DNA of 53,170 bases. Source: an uncultured Bacteroidia bacterium. GTDB taxonomy: Bacteria; Bacteroidota; Bacteroidia; Bacteroidales; UBA932. The notes under the pieces were generated by a model, which was not told the DNA's origin, made no database searches, and saw only the letters and a program-made list of their open reading frames with translations. How positions within the stretch are numbered: position 1 is the first letter of the stretch; each line of letters opens with the position of its first letter. Shown piece by piece: positions 11,322 through 20,355 of this stretch. The stretch is taken from positions 1 through 53,170 of the forward strand of contig CADAXR010000004.1 in assembly GCA_902791945.1 (NCBI GenBank). Direction: 5' to 3'. The position numbers were made by a program, and so were the translations under genes.

Positions 11322-14300
11322 GAAAATCCTCATTACGCTGCTGCTTGCGGCCGTTTTTCCGCTTGTCGCGGCAGCGCAGAACAACACCGTTTCGGGCACA
11401 GTCTTCGATGTAGACGGGACCCCGATGGCCGGAGTAAGCATCGTCGTGCCCGGCACCCAGAAAGGCGCCGTCTCCGACGAAAACGGCAAATGGAGCATCG
11501 ACGCTTCTCCGGGGGAGAAAGTCCAGTTCTGGTTCATAGGCTACGAGACCATCGAGCAGACAGTAGGCCCCGACGGGACCGTGCCTGATGTCACGATGGC
11601 CGTCTCGGCCGACGTGCTGGACGATGTAGTCGTGGTCGGCTACGGCGCCGTCAAGAAGAGCGACCTGACCGGGTCGGTGGCCACCGTCAAGGTGGACGCC
11701 ATCTCCGACCTGTCGGCGACCTCCGTAGACGGGCTGCTTCAGGGCCGCGCCGCCGGCCTGCAGGTCATCAACAGTTCGCAGGACCCCGGCGCCGGCGCCA
11801 CCATCCGCATCCGCGGCAACTCGTCCATCAACGGTTCCAACACGCCGCTTGTCGTCGTGAACGGATTCCCGATGGGCGATGCGGGCGCACTGACCCAGAT
11901 CAACACCTCCGACATCGAGTCCATCGAGATTCTCAAGGACGCCTCCGCCTCCGCGATTTACGGCTCCCGGGGTGCCAACGGCGTCATCCTCGTCACGACC
12001 AAAAACGCCGACGAGGGCAAGACGACCGTCACCGTCAAGCACCAGACGGTCGTCAGCACCCTTTCCGCTCCGCTCGACATCTGGTACGACCCCATGCTGA
12101 TGGCCCAGGTCTCAAACGAGGAGATGGTAAACGCCGGCCTCAACCCGCTTTACATAGGGCAGACCATAGGAGGCATCTACTACCCTTCCCTCCTGGAAAT
12201 TCAGAACGGCGAGTGGTCCAACACCGACTGGACGAAGCTCTGCCTCCGCACCCCCGTCACCAACAACACGACCGTCTCCCTCAACAGCGCGACCGCGAAA
12301 TCGTCCCTGAATCTCACCGCCAACTATTTCGGCGACAGGGGAATATACAAGAAGGACAACTACGACAGGCTCAACATCAACCTCGGGTTCACCTACAAGA
12401 TCCTCCCGAAACTGACCTTCTCCACATTCAATGTCTTCTCGCTGACAAACAGGCAGGTCTGCAACGGCCTTGAATACGGCCGCAACCCCCTCTGGCCCGT
12501 CTATGCCGAGGACGGCTCCTACTGGAAGGCCGGCCCTACCGATTTCTCGCACCCTCTCGTAGCCCTCGAAGACAAGAAGGACAAGACAAAGGGAAGGGAT
12601 TTCCTCGTGTCCGCAGCATTCGACTGGGAGATCATCAAAGGCCTCAAGGCCCACACCCAGGTCGACTACCGCTACAAGAACACCATCCAGGACATCTACC
12701 TCTCGCGCACGACCTCGCAGGACGCCTTCGACAACGGAGGCATCGCGAAAATCAACACTACGCGCTATCAGGACGTCCTTACGGAGACCTACCTTACTTT
12801 CGACCGGAAGTTCGGCGAGGACCACCACCTCACCCTGATGGCCGGCCACTCCTTCAACTACGAGCAGAACCGCGGCCTCTACACCACGGCCCGCGGCTTC
12901 GTCAACGACGTGCTCGGCAACGAGGACATGAACGCCTCTGACCCTGAGCTCCGCCAGATCTACAACGACGGCTACTACGTCTCGAAACTGCTCTCCTTCT
13001 ACGGCAGGGCCAATTATTCCCTCAAGGACCGCTACCTGTTCACTCTCACGATGAGGGCCGACGGCTCCACCAAGTTCGGCAAGAACAACAAGTGGGGTTT
13101 CTTCCCCTCCGGAGCGGTCAGCTGGAAGATGCACAAGGAGCCGTGGATGCAGGGCGCCTCGAAGTGGCTCAGCGAGCTGAAGCTTCGCGCCAGCTACGGC
13201 ATCTCCGGAAACCAGGGCATCAACTCCTACCAGACCCTCGACCGCTACGGCAGCGAGAAGTTTTACCACAACGGCGCGTGGACGACCGTAATCGGTCCCG
13301 GCTACGAGGCGGGCCGCACCGGTGCCAACGACCGCTACTTCGTCTGGGGCGGCATCATGAACCCCGACCTCAGGTGGGAGACCACCGCGCAGGCGGATCT
13401 CGGTATCGACGCGGCGTTCTTCAACAGCCGCCTCCGCCTGACCGCCGATTTCTACTACAAGAACACGTATAACCTCCTCCGCGAAAAATACCTGCCGCTT
13501 TCCTCCAGCTACGACAAGATCTGGGTCAACGACGGCACCGTGGAGAACAAGGGATTCGAGTTCACCATCGACGGCGACATCATCTCCACCCGCGACTGGA
13601 CCTTCTCCGCAGGCCTCGTGTTCTCGCTGAACCGCAACAAGGTAAAGCACCTCGGCGACGCAATCTCCAGCGGCCTCTCCACCGACGAGAGGACCGGGAT
13701 GCTCTACGAGGTGACCGGCCCGGCGATTTCGATGTTCAACCAGAACGCCAGCATCCTCGCGGAGGGCCAGCCGATGAACATCTTCTACGGCTACAGGGTG
13801 GACGGCATCATCCAGGAGGGGCAGAACCCCGGGTTCATAGACCCGACCGCCCTTCTCGACCGCCCGGGAGAGCTGAAATACGTCGATCTCGACGGCGACT
13901 TCGCCATCACCTCGAAAGACCGCTGCATCATCGGCGACCCGAATCCGGATTTCACCGCGAGCCTCAACCTCAGGGCTTCCTGGAGGCAGCTCTCGCTGTC
14001 GATATTCCTCTACGGGGTATTCGGCAACGACGTACTCTACAACGGCTACACCTACAGCCCGAGGGTCAAGGCCAAGCGCTGGACCCCGGACAACCCGACC
14101 AACGATTTCCCGAGCCTCAACAGCATCCGCCAGTACCAGCTGTCCGACTACTTCATCCAGGACGGTTCCTTCCTGAGGATACAGAACATCTCCCTCTCCT
14201 ATGAATTCCTCATAGGGAAGAAGTGGCTCGAGAGCATCAGGCTCTACGGAAACATCGACAACCTGTACACATTCACCCGCTTCGACGGATACGACCCGGA

Positions 14301-14379
14301 GGTCGGCCTGGACGGCATCTACTGGGGAGGATATCCCAAGTTCCGCAAGTTCACCGCCGGCATCGAAATCCTTTTCTAG
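11314..14379 (+). CDS. SusC-like TonB-dependent outer-membrane transporter (PUL 1)
   Basis: This protein imports oligosaccharides across the outer membrane with its SusD partner, powered by TonB. I chose the ATG at 11314, at the signal peptide MNKKILITLLLAAVFPLVAAA; the product is 1021 residues. It shows the carboxypeptidase-regulatory-like N-terminal domain (TVSGTVFDVDGTPMAGVSI), the SusC TonB-box/plug region (VVVGYGAVKKSDLTGSV, near residue 105), the plug motif ILKDASASAIYGSRGANGVI, and a C-terminal barrel ending KFTAGIEILF. The GH37 gene overlaps it by 8 bp; SusD follows after 3 bp. Its substrate is inferred to be manno-oligosaccharide from the locus. Confidence 0.96.
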   Translation: MNKKILITLLLAAVFPLVAAAQNNTVSGTVFDVDGTPMAGVSIVVPGTQKGAVSDENGKWSIDASPGEKVQFWFIGYETIEQTVGPDGTVPDVTMAVSADVLDDVVVVGYGAVKKSDLTGSVATVKVDAISDLSATSVDGLLQGRAAGLQVINSSQDPGAGATIRIRGNSSINGSNTPLVVVNGFPMGDAGALTQINTSDIESIEILKDASASAIYGSRGANGVILVTTKNADEGKTTVTVKHQTVVSTLSAPLDIWYDPMLMAQVSNEEMVNAGLNPLYIGQTIGGIYYPSLLEIQNGEWSNTDWTKLCLRTPVTNNTTVSLNSATAKSSLNLTANYFGDRGIYKKDNYDRLNINLGFTYKILPKLTFSTFNVFSLTNRQVCNGLEYGRNPLWPVYAEDGSYWKAGPTDFSHPLVALEDKKDKTKGRDFLVSAAFDWEIIKGLKAHTQVDYRYKNTIQDIYLSRTTSQDAFDNGGIAKINTTRYQDVLTETYLTFDRKFGEDHHLTLMAGHSFNYEQNRGLYTTARGFVNDVLGNEDMNASDPELRQIYNDGYYVSKLLSFYGRANYSLKDRYLFTLTMRADGSTKFGKNNKWGFFPSGAVSWKMHKEPWMQGASKWLSELKLRASYGISGNQGINSYQTLDRYGSEKFYHNGAWTTVIGPGYEAGRTGANDRYFVWGGIMNPDLRWETTAQADLGIDAAFFNSRLRLTADFYYKNTYNLLREKYLPLSSSYDKIWVNDGTVENKGFEFTIDGDIISTRDWTFSAGLVFSLNRNKVKHLGDAISSGLSTDERTGMLYEVTGPAISMFNQNASILAEGQPMNIFYGYRVDGIIQEGQNPGFIDPTALLDRPGELKYVDLDGDFAITSKDRCIIGDPNPDFTASLNLRASWRQLSLSIFLYGVFGNDVLYNGYTYSPRVKAKRWTPDNPTNDFPSLNSIRQYQLSDYFIQDGSFLRIQNISLSYEFLIGKKWLESIRLYGNIDNLYTFTRFDGYDPEVGLDGIYWGGYPKFRKFTAGIEILF

Positions 14380-14382
14380 AGT

Positions 14383-15891
14383 ATGAGACATTACGCAATA
14401 TACACGGCCATAGCGGCCATCCTGGCGCTCAGCGCCTGCTCGCTGCAGGAAAAATCCTACGGTTTCTACTCCGGCGACAATTTCTACAAGACCGAAGAGG
14501 ACGCCGAGTCGGGGCTCATGTACGCCTACAACGCGCTCAACTACCTGGAGTACCTCCGCGGCATCTGGTACGTAGGCGACATACCGACAGACGACATGTA
14601 TCCGAAATCGGACGAGCCCGGCGACATCCACATGCTCGAGAACTGGACTGTCACGCCGAACACCGAGCTTACGCACTATTATTATAAATACTGCTACATC
14701 GGCATCAACCGGGCGAATATGGTGATCGACCGCGTAGGGAACGGCAATTTCGCCGAAGACGTCAGGAACAGGATCGTCGGCGAGGCGCTCTTCCTCAGGG
14801 CGTGGAACTACTTCAACCTCGTACGCAGTTTCGGCGTCTGCCCGGTCTCGCTTAAGCCCATCTCCTCGCTCGAGCAGACCACCTCTCCCCTCGCGAAGGA
14901 CATAAAGGAAATCTACGACATCATCATCAAGGACTGCAGTGACGCCATCGACATGCTGGAAGTGAACAAATCCTTCGGCAGGGTTGACAAGGCGGCCGCG
15001 CAGGGCCTTCTCGCAAAGGTTTACCTGACGCTGGCATCCTCCAAAGAATACGGGGCCGCAGGTTACCGCAGCCTCGATATCGACGTCGCGGCGACCTATG
15101 CGCTCGCCGCGGAGCAGGCCTCCCACGTGGTCGGCGACTACGAAGGCATCTACGGTTTCGATACCGACCTCCGTCACATCTACGACGTCAACGCGCCTGA
15201 CGGGCCGGAGCACATATTCATTATGTCCACGGACCGCAGCGGCACCCACGAGGGCATGTACACCAAGATCCCCCTGCAGTTCCTTCCGAACAACAGTTCC
15301 GTCCCCATTTTCATAAAATACGGCGACGGCTCCCTCCAGAAGGGCAACGGCAACGGCTGGGGCGTATTCCTCATCAACGACGATTTCGTCGAGAGCGCCT
15401 TCCTCACGACCGACAAGCGCCGCACCGAGCTCATCCACAGGACGATCTACGACCAGAACGGCATCGAGATTACGCCTTCTCCGGTGAGAGGCTATTTCAC
15501 CTCGAAGTACGTCGATCCCGACTTCATCGGCGAGAGGACCAGCGCGCGTCCTTACCTTATGCGCTTCTCCGACATCGCCCTCGTGCTGGCCGAAGCGGCC
15601 GGCCCCGAGACCGGATATCCTCTGGTAAATGCCATACGCAGCCGCGCAGGCATCGGAGAGCTGACGCCGGGCCTCTCCCTCGCCGATTTCCGCAAGGCGG
15701 TCATCGACGAGCGCAAGAGGGAGCTCGCCTTCGAGGGCAACCGCCTCTTCGACCTCAGGCGCACGGCAAGCGTCACAAGGACCGTCCAGGAGGCGAGCAG
15801 CCTGACCGAGGACGAAGCCGCCTTCTTCCCCATCCCGCAGAGAGAGGTCGACCTCAATCCCAATGTCCCCTCATCCCAAAACAACTTCTGA
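14383..15891 (+). CDS. SusD/RagB-like glycan-binding lipoprotein (PUL 1)
   Basis: SusD-like proteins form the lid of the SusC transporter and bind glycan at the cell surface. The 502-residue product has a lipoprotein signal (AAILALSACSLQEKS). It carries the family's TPR-like helices (VGEALFLRAWNYFNLVRSFG; DKAAAQGLLAKVYLTLAS) and the C-terminal SusD motifs (YLMRFSDIALVLAEAA; VIDERKRELAFEGNRLFDLRR; FFPIPQREVDLNPN). It lies 3 bp after susC and 5 bp before the next lipoprotein gene. Confidence 0.96.
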   Translation: MRHYAIYTAIAAILALSACSLQEKSYGFYSGDNFYKTEEDAESGLMYAYNALNYLEYLRGIWYVGDIPTDDMYPKSDEPGDIHMLENWTVTPNTELTHYYYKYCYIGINRANMVIDRVGNGNFAEDVRNRIVGEALFLRAWNYFNLVRSFGVCPVSLKPISSLEQTTSPLAKDIKEIYDIIIKDCSDAIDMLEVNKSFGRVDKAAAQGLLAKVYLTLASSKEYGAAGYRSLDIDVAATYALAAEQASHVVGDYEGIYGFDTDLRHIYDVNAPDGPEHIFIMSTDRSGTHEGMYTKIPLQFLPNNSSVPIFIKYGDGSLQKGNGNGWGVFLINDDFVESAFLTTDKRRTELIHRTIYDQNGIEITPSPVRGYFTSKYVDPDFIGERTSARPYLMRFSDIALVLAEAAGPETGYPLVNAIRSRAGIGELTPGLSLADFRKAVIDERKRELAFEGNRLFDLRRTASVTRTVQEASSLTEDEAAFFPIPQREVDLNPNVPSSQNNF

Positions 15892-15896
15892 GACCC

Positions 15897-16793
15897 ATGA
15901 AAAAAGTATTCATACTTATTCTTACGGCCGTCGCGGCACTTGGCTGCGTCAAGACCATCGACAAGGACCTTCCGGGGAACGAGATGTCTCTCCTTGAGCT
16001 CAAGGTCAAGGGCCAGCTCGGCACCGCCGTCATCGAAAGGGACGAGGACGAGTGCAGCGCGACAGTCTATGTGATGGAAAGCCCGACCTACCCCTATTCC
16101 GCAGTGCCGGTGGAGGGCATAGTCGTTTCCAGCGGGGCGACAGCCAGCGTCTCCAAGGGCGGCACCCTCAACTTCAGCAACCCCGAGCGCAGGGCCAGGA
16201 TTACGGTCACATCCGAATCCGGCAAATCGCTTGTCTGGAACATCTATCTCGAGGCCTACGACGCATTCTATGTCGGCGAATGGGCGGTGGTCAATGTCAA
16301 GCTCCACTGCAACCAGAGGGTCAGCGGCTCCGGCGACGGGGCGTGGGACACTCCTCTGAACGGATCGGAGTTCGGATCATTCGGTCTCCCCGAATACGAC
16401 GACCATGTCATTATAACGATGAACGAAGAGCCGGAAGACAACATGCTGACCGGCACGATCAACCATACCGCCGGCCTTGACGGCGAATACGGCCATTTCT
16501 GGGGCGTTTACTCACCCTATTCGGAAGAGGAACCTCTCGATATGGACCCGAGGCTCCGCCACCTGCTGCCTCCGGGCGAGGCCACGTGGAAACTGGACCT
16601 CACCACGGGCCAGATGCGCATAACCAGGGGCAACGTGACCTCGACAATGATCTTCGGTACTGACGAGTGGGACAACACTCTGTTCCGCTTCCCGCTCCAG
16701 GACGCCGGCAAGGAGCCGGCCCGCGACGGGTTCTACGACAACATGTGGCGCAGCTCCACCGAACTTTTCTATGTAATGATCAAAATCCACTGA
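15897..16793 (+). CDS. Surface-type lipoprotein of a mannan PUL, unknown function, 298 aa
   Basis: The start MKKVFILILTAVAALGCVKTI gives a lipoprotein signal with lipobox LGC. Residues about 30-120 resemble the DUF5018-type beta-sandwich seen in Bacteroidota PUL lipoproteins (an LLELKVKGQ strand, then GGTLNFSNPERRARITVTSE). The second half is unknown but rich in acidic and aromatic residues (EYGHFWGVYSPYSEEEP), which fits a glycan-binding role. Its place directly after susD, 5 bp away, is where surface glycan-binding proteins are usually encoded. Binding is inferred from context only. Confidence 0.75.
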   Translation: MKKVFILILTAVAALGCVKTIDKDLPGNEMSLLELKVKGQLGTAVIERDEDECSATVYVMESPTYPYSAVPVEGIVVSSGATASVSKGGTLNFSNPERRARITVTSESGKSLVWNIYLEAYDAFYVGEWAVVNVKLHCNQRVSGSGDGAWDTPLNGSEFGSFGLPEYDDHVIITMNEEPEDNMLTGTINHTAGLDGEYGHFWGVYSPYSEEEPLDMDPRLRHLLPPGEATWKLDLTTGQMRITRGNVTSTMIFGTDEWDNTLFRFPLQDAGKEPARDGFYDNMWRSSTELFYVMIKIH

Positions 16794-16798
16794 TAGCT

Positions 16799-18346
16799 AT
16801 GAAAAAGATTCTTGCAATGATGGCCGTCCTTGCCGTCGCCGCCCTCACAGGCTGTGAGAAAAAGGACAAAGACATTCCCGGTGGCGGAGATGAGCCCGGC
16901 GGAGCTGTCCTCACAGCCCCCGTGCTGACAGCCAACAATACGAGCGTCGTGCTCAGCGAAGCTTCCGCCGCTTCCGCGGCCCTGAAGCTCGACTGGACCG
17001 CCGCCGCTTCCGATGTAGCCGTCAGCTATGACGTTTACATCAATCTCGCCTCCCGCGACCTTTTCTCCACTCCCGTGAAGCACCAGGCCGGAAGCGCCCG
17101 TTCCGTCACCTTTACCCACGGCGACCTCAACGGCTTCATGACGACCCTCGGAGCCACCGCCGCAACCGACATCCGTTTCGGAATCTATGCTACAGCCTCA
17201 GACTTTGAGCCAGTGCTTTCCAACCTCGCGACAGTGAACATCACACCATATAGCGAGGCGTTCGTGAACCCTTCCGCCATCTATGTAATTGGCTCGGCTA
17301 CTCCCTACAAGTGGGACCTGCAGAACTCACCTGCAGTAACGCCCTCATCCGAAGGAATTTACAAAGTCTCCGACCTTCCTCTTAAACTGCTCCCTGTTGC
17401 CAACAACCAGAGCATCAAATTCGCCTTCTCAAAGGATGGTTCAGATCCCCGCTTTGCAGGGCAGGCCCCCGGCGAAGCCTTCGGCAACATCACTGTCATC
17501 GAAACCGGGCAGGGATATGAGTTCTTCCCCGCAACGGCAGGATACCAGGACGGCGTTTATGACGTCACAGTCAATTTCAACACGATGAACATGACCATTA
17601 CGCGCAAAGGCGACCTTCCTGAAGAAGATCTTCCCGACAAGCTCTATCCTCTCGGAGGCTGCTTTGACTGGAGCTGGACATTTGCCGACGCACAGACGCT
17701 CGACAAGGTCTCAGGCCTGGTCTATGAGCTCAAAGGCGTCAACATGCGCCTTGGCAACAACGACAACCCCAATGGCTTCAAGGTCTTCCTTGGCGTCGAT
17801 CAGTGGAGTCCCTACTTTGCCATGGACGAAGCCAACTCCAGCTATGGCAATGTGAAGATTCTCAAGGTCACCGACACCGACGTCCCGCAGTTCTACCCCG
17901 GAAAACTCGGTTACACCGACGGCAAATACGACATTTCGATGGACTTCGGCTCAATGACAGCCACGTTTACGCGCACCGGAGACATCGACAGCAGTGGTTC
18001 CGATGTAATGTATCTCCACGGCGGATGTTTTACCCCCTCCTGGGATTTCTCCGACGACCTTGTCCTCACAAAGACCTCCGACGGCATCTACGAAGGCGAC
18101 ATCACTATCGTACAAGCCAATGAATGGGACGGATTCAAGATCTGGACTGACAAGAACTGGACGAAATGGTATGGCGGCTCTGCCGACTCAACCCACGACA
18201 ATATCATTATCGTCGACGGCGCGGCATACATAGCCGAGACCGGAGCGGCAGACGCCCAGATTTATCCCGTGGCGCTCGGATATAACCCGGGAACGTACCA
18301 TTTCAAACTGAACATGAACACAATGCGTCTTACATTGACACAATAG
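16799..18346 (+). CDS. SusE-like outer-membrane lipoprotein with repeated SusE/SusF domains
   Basis: The ATG at 16799 begins a lipoprotein signal (MKKILAMMAVLAVAALTGCEKKDKD); an upstream in-frame extension would remove it. Residues about 30-170 form a SusE N-terminal domain (LTAPVLTANNTSVVLSEA, typical of SusE). Three SusE/SusF-type beta-sandwich repeats follow, each opening with (I/L)Y(V/P)(I/L)G or MYLHGG and closing with a YxxGxYx(V/I)xxxxxTM strand (about 180-310, 320-435, 440-515). Such proteins hold glycan at the surface. It starts 5 bp after the preceding gene and is followed 2 bp later by a 46-residue peptide gene. Confidence 0.85.
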   Translation: MKKILAMMAVLAVAALTGCEKKDKDIPGGGDEPGGAVLTAPVLTANNTSVVLSEASAASAALKLDWTAAASDVAVSYDVYINLASRDLFSTPVKHQAGSARSVTFTHGDLNGFMTTLGATAATDIRFGIYATASDFEPVLSNLATVNITPYSEAFVNPSAIYVIGSATPYKWDLQNSPAVTPSSEGIYKVSDLPLKLLPVANNQSIKFAFSKDGSDPRFAGQAPGEAFGNITVIETGQGYEFFPATAGYQDGVYDVTVNFNTMNMTITRKGDLPEEDLPDKLYPLGGCFDWSWTFADAQTLDKVSGLVYELKGVNMRLGNNDNPNGFKVFLGVDQWSPYFAMDEANSSYGNVKILKVTDTDVPQFYPGKLGYTDGKYDISMDFGSMTATFTRTGDIDSSGSDVMYLHGGCFTPSWDFSDDLVLTKTSDGIYEGDITIVQANEWDGFKIWTDKNWTKWYGGSADSTHDNIIIVDGAAYIAETGAADAQIYPVALGYNPGTYHFKLNMNTMRLTLTQ

Positions 18347-18348
18347 CG

Positions 18349-18489
18349 ATGAGAAAAAATTACAAAACTCCACAAACAAGCTGTTATAAGGTTTCGTTTG
18401 ATACATGTTTCCTTGCAAGCCAAGGAGGCAAGCCTGAATCTTCCTCGTTCGAGGGTGACTGGGACACAGGAGAAGAACTTGATTTTTAG
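18349..18489 (+). CDS. 46-aa peptide, short Bacteroidota-type conserved peptide
   Basis: This small gene starts with ATG 2 bp after the SusE-like stop and ends with TAG at 18487-18489. The product begins MRKNYKTPQTSCYKVSFDTC, followed by a Gly/Ser-rich stretch and an acidic end. This layout (basic start, K-x-Y-x-x-P, then a low-complexity acidic tail) resembles short peptides often encoded near surface-protein operons in Bacteroidota; that similarity is from memory. Its stop lies inside a strong AGGAGG ribosome-binding site for the next gene. It fills a 155-bp gap in an otherwise gapless operon, which supports a real gene. No signal peptide is seen and the function is unknown. Confidence 0.6.
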   Translation: MRKNYKTPQTSCYKVSFDTCFLASQGGKPESSSFEGDWDTGEELDF

Positions 18490-18493
18490 GAGG
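18488..18493 (+). promoter_or_regulatory. Strong Shine-Dalgarno AGGAGG before the SusF-like gene
   Basis: A perfect AGGAGG lies 8 bp before the ATG at 18502 and overlaps the stop codon of the 46-aa peptide. Strong SD sequences are rare in Bacteroidota and not seen before most other genes here, so translation of this gene may be set apart from its neighbours. Confidence 0.5.
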
Positions 18494-18501
18494 ATAAGAC
18501 T

Positions 18502-20355
18502 ATGAAAAAAAGCATTATACTGACTGGTCTTGCAATCCTGGCCCTTTCATGCAGCCGTGAGGGCGTCCACGGCGACATTCTTCCTTCCGAAGGAGAATTC
18601 CTTACAATCCATGCTTCCGTCTCTACCGATGTGGAGACTTCGGCAAGCATAACCGATGCCGGAGTCCCTTCTTGGCAGAACGGAGATGCCATCGCCCTCT
18701 GGAACGGGACTGAATTTGTCACATTCACACTTTCCGATGCAGCCTCCGGCGCCTTCACCGGTCCCGCAGGAGAATACACAGGCATTGCCGTGTTCCCCGC
18801 CGCGTTTGCCGGCGAAGTATCCCTTTCCGGCGATTTGAGCATCAATCTTCCCTCCGTCTATACCTGGCAGGAAGGACAGACCAACGCTCCGATGATTGCC
18901 TTGTCCGAGAGCGACAATTACGTTTTCTACCCGGTCTCCGGCCTGTTCAAATTCAGCTTTACGAACATTCCGGCCGATGCCACATCGCTGCGCTTCTCAC
19001 CAGGAAGCCGCATCAACGGTGCCTTCTCAATCGGAGAACCCGAACCGGGGGTGTCTGTACTCTCTCAGGCGGATGCGCAGTCTGACCCTGAAAAGGTAAT
19101 AACAATCACAATACCCGCAGGGCATCCCTCTTCGATGAGCTTCTATATCCCTGTACCGGTATCATCTTCCGGATATAACGGATTCTCCGTCTCAATAGTA
19201 GGTGACGACGGCGTACCGGCAGCGGAAATCAGTTCCTCGACAAACTTTACCGTCGCAAGGAGCCAGATGCGCCGTTTCAAGAGCAAGGACTGCAGTGAGT
19301 GCCTCCCTGCAAAGGTCTATCTGATCGGCGGCTGCCTCGACCCGAGCTGGGACTGGTCTGAAAACAACGTCCTCACAAAAGGGGACGGTACTGTTTACAC
19401 CGGTTCGATCGACATTGTCAATACCGAGGGATTCAAGATCTATCTCAATAACGACTGGAATGCGACCTGGCTCGGCAATGATCAACCCAATTCCACGGCT
19501 GACGACATTATAGTAGTTGGCGGTGAAACTTATTCTGCCGCCCATGGAGGCGATCCTCAATTTTATCCTTCCTATTTCGGTTTAGGCGCAGGCAGATATA
19601 ATGTCACCCTGGATATTTCGACCAAGCGCATTGCCTTTGTGGCCGAAAATACGCCGGAAAAACTCTACATGGTCGGCGGTTCTTTCAACCCGTCCTGGCA
19701 GTTCTCCGAGAGTCTTGCCCTTTCGAAGAATTCCGACGGCCTCTACACGGCGTCCGGCATCCAGATGGCGTTCGGCGACAACGACGATGTCGGCTTCCGC
19801 ATCTATACCGTCAAAGACGACTGGGGCCTCTGCTACACCTACGGCGACGGCGGGTATGACGCAAACGGTATCCAGCTGTACTATCACGATGCCGGCGGAG
19901 AGCCGCCCCAGATCTTCCCCGGATATTACGGCTACGAGGACGGGACCTATGACGTGTCGTTCAACATCAATACGATGGTGCTGACGCTGACCCCGTCTGT
20001 CGCTCCCGGTCCCGCAGAACTTTACCTCGTCGGCAGTCCCTTCACCTGGGGATGGAACTTTAATGGTGGGACTCCGCTTACCCGGCAGTCCTCCGGCCTT
20101 TACACGGCCTCCGACATCGAGATGGATTTCGGTCCCGGCGATTACGGCTTCCGCATCTACACCGAGTACAATAACTGGAACAATCTCTACACGTACAAAG
20201 ATGGAGGTTACGACAGCACCGGTATCCAGCTCGCCTACCACGACGCCGGCGGCGACCCGCCCCAGATCTTCCCGGGCTACTGCGGCTTCGCCAGCGGGAC
20301 GTATGACTTGACTTTCGATATCAGCTCCAAGTGGCTGACACTGACTGCGAAATGA
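18502..20355 (+). CDS. SusF-like surface lipoprotein: fimbrillin-like N-terminus plus three SusE/F-type domains
   Basis: The 617-residue protein begins with a lipoprotein signal (MKKSIILTGLAILALSCSRE). Residues about 25-260 resemble a fimbrillin/Mfa-type beta-sandwich (the SWQNGDAIALWNG and YTGIAVFPAAFAG patterns). Three SusE/SusF-type repeats follow, at about 270-375, 385-495 and 505-617, each with a YLIGG or YMVGGSFNPSW opening. The last two are close copies, sharing AGGxPPQIFPGYYG/CG. It probably binds mannan at the cell surface, as judged from the locus. The stop overlaps the next GH26 start by 4 bp (ATGA). A fimbrillin-like head on a SusF-like body is unusual. Confidence 0.82.
   Translation: MKKSIILTGLAILALSCSREGVHGDILPSEGEFLTIHASVSTDVETSASITDAGVPSWQNGDAIALWNGTEFVTFTLSDAASGAFTGPAGEYTGIAVFPAAFAGEVSLSGDLSINLPSVYTWQEGQTNAPMIALSESDNYVFYPVSGLFKFSFTNIPADATSLRFSPGSRINGAFSIGEPEPGVSVLSQADAQSDPEKVITITIPAGHPSSMSFYIPVPVSSSGYNGFSVSIVGDDGVPAAEISSSTNFTVARSQMRRFKSKDCSECLPAKVYLIGGCLDPSWDWSENNVLTKGDGTVYTGSIDIVNTEGFKIYLNNDWNATWLGNDQPNSTADDIIVVGGETYSAAHGGDPQFYPSYFGLGAGRYNVTLDISTKRIAFVAENTPEKLYMVGGSFNPSWQFSESLALSKNSDGLYTASGIQMAFGDNDDVGFRIYTVKDDWGLCYTYGDGGYDANGIQLYYHDAGGEPPQIFPGYYGYEDGTYDVSFNINTMVLTLTPSVAPGPAELYLVGSPFTWGWNFNGGTPLTRQSSGLYTASDIEMDFGPGDYGFRIYTEYNNWNNLYTYKDGGYDSTGIQLAYHDAGGDPPQIFPGYCGFASGTYDLTFDISSKWLTLTAK

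Noticed and set aside
12112-15438. Very long minus-strand open frame (1108 codons) opposite susC and susD
   Set aside because: It mirrors two well-supported genes, has a Val/Gly/Glu-rich composition typical of antisense frames in GC-rich DNA, and shows no known motif.
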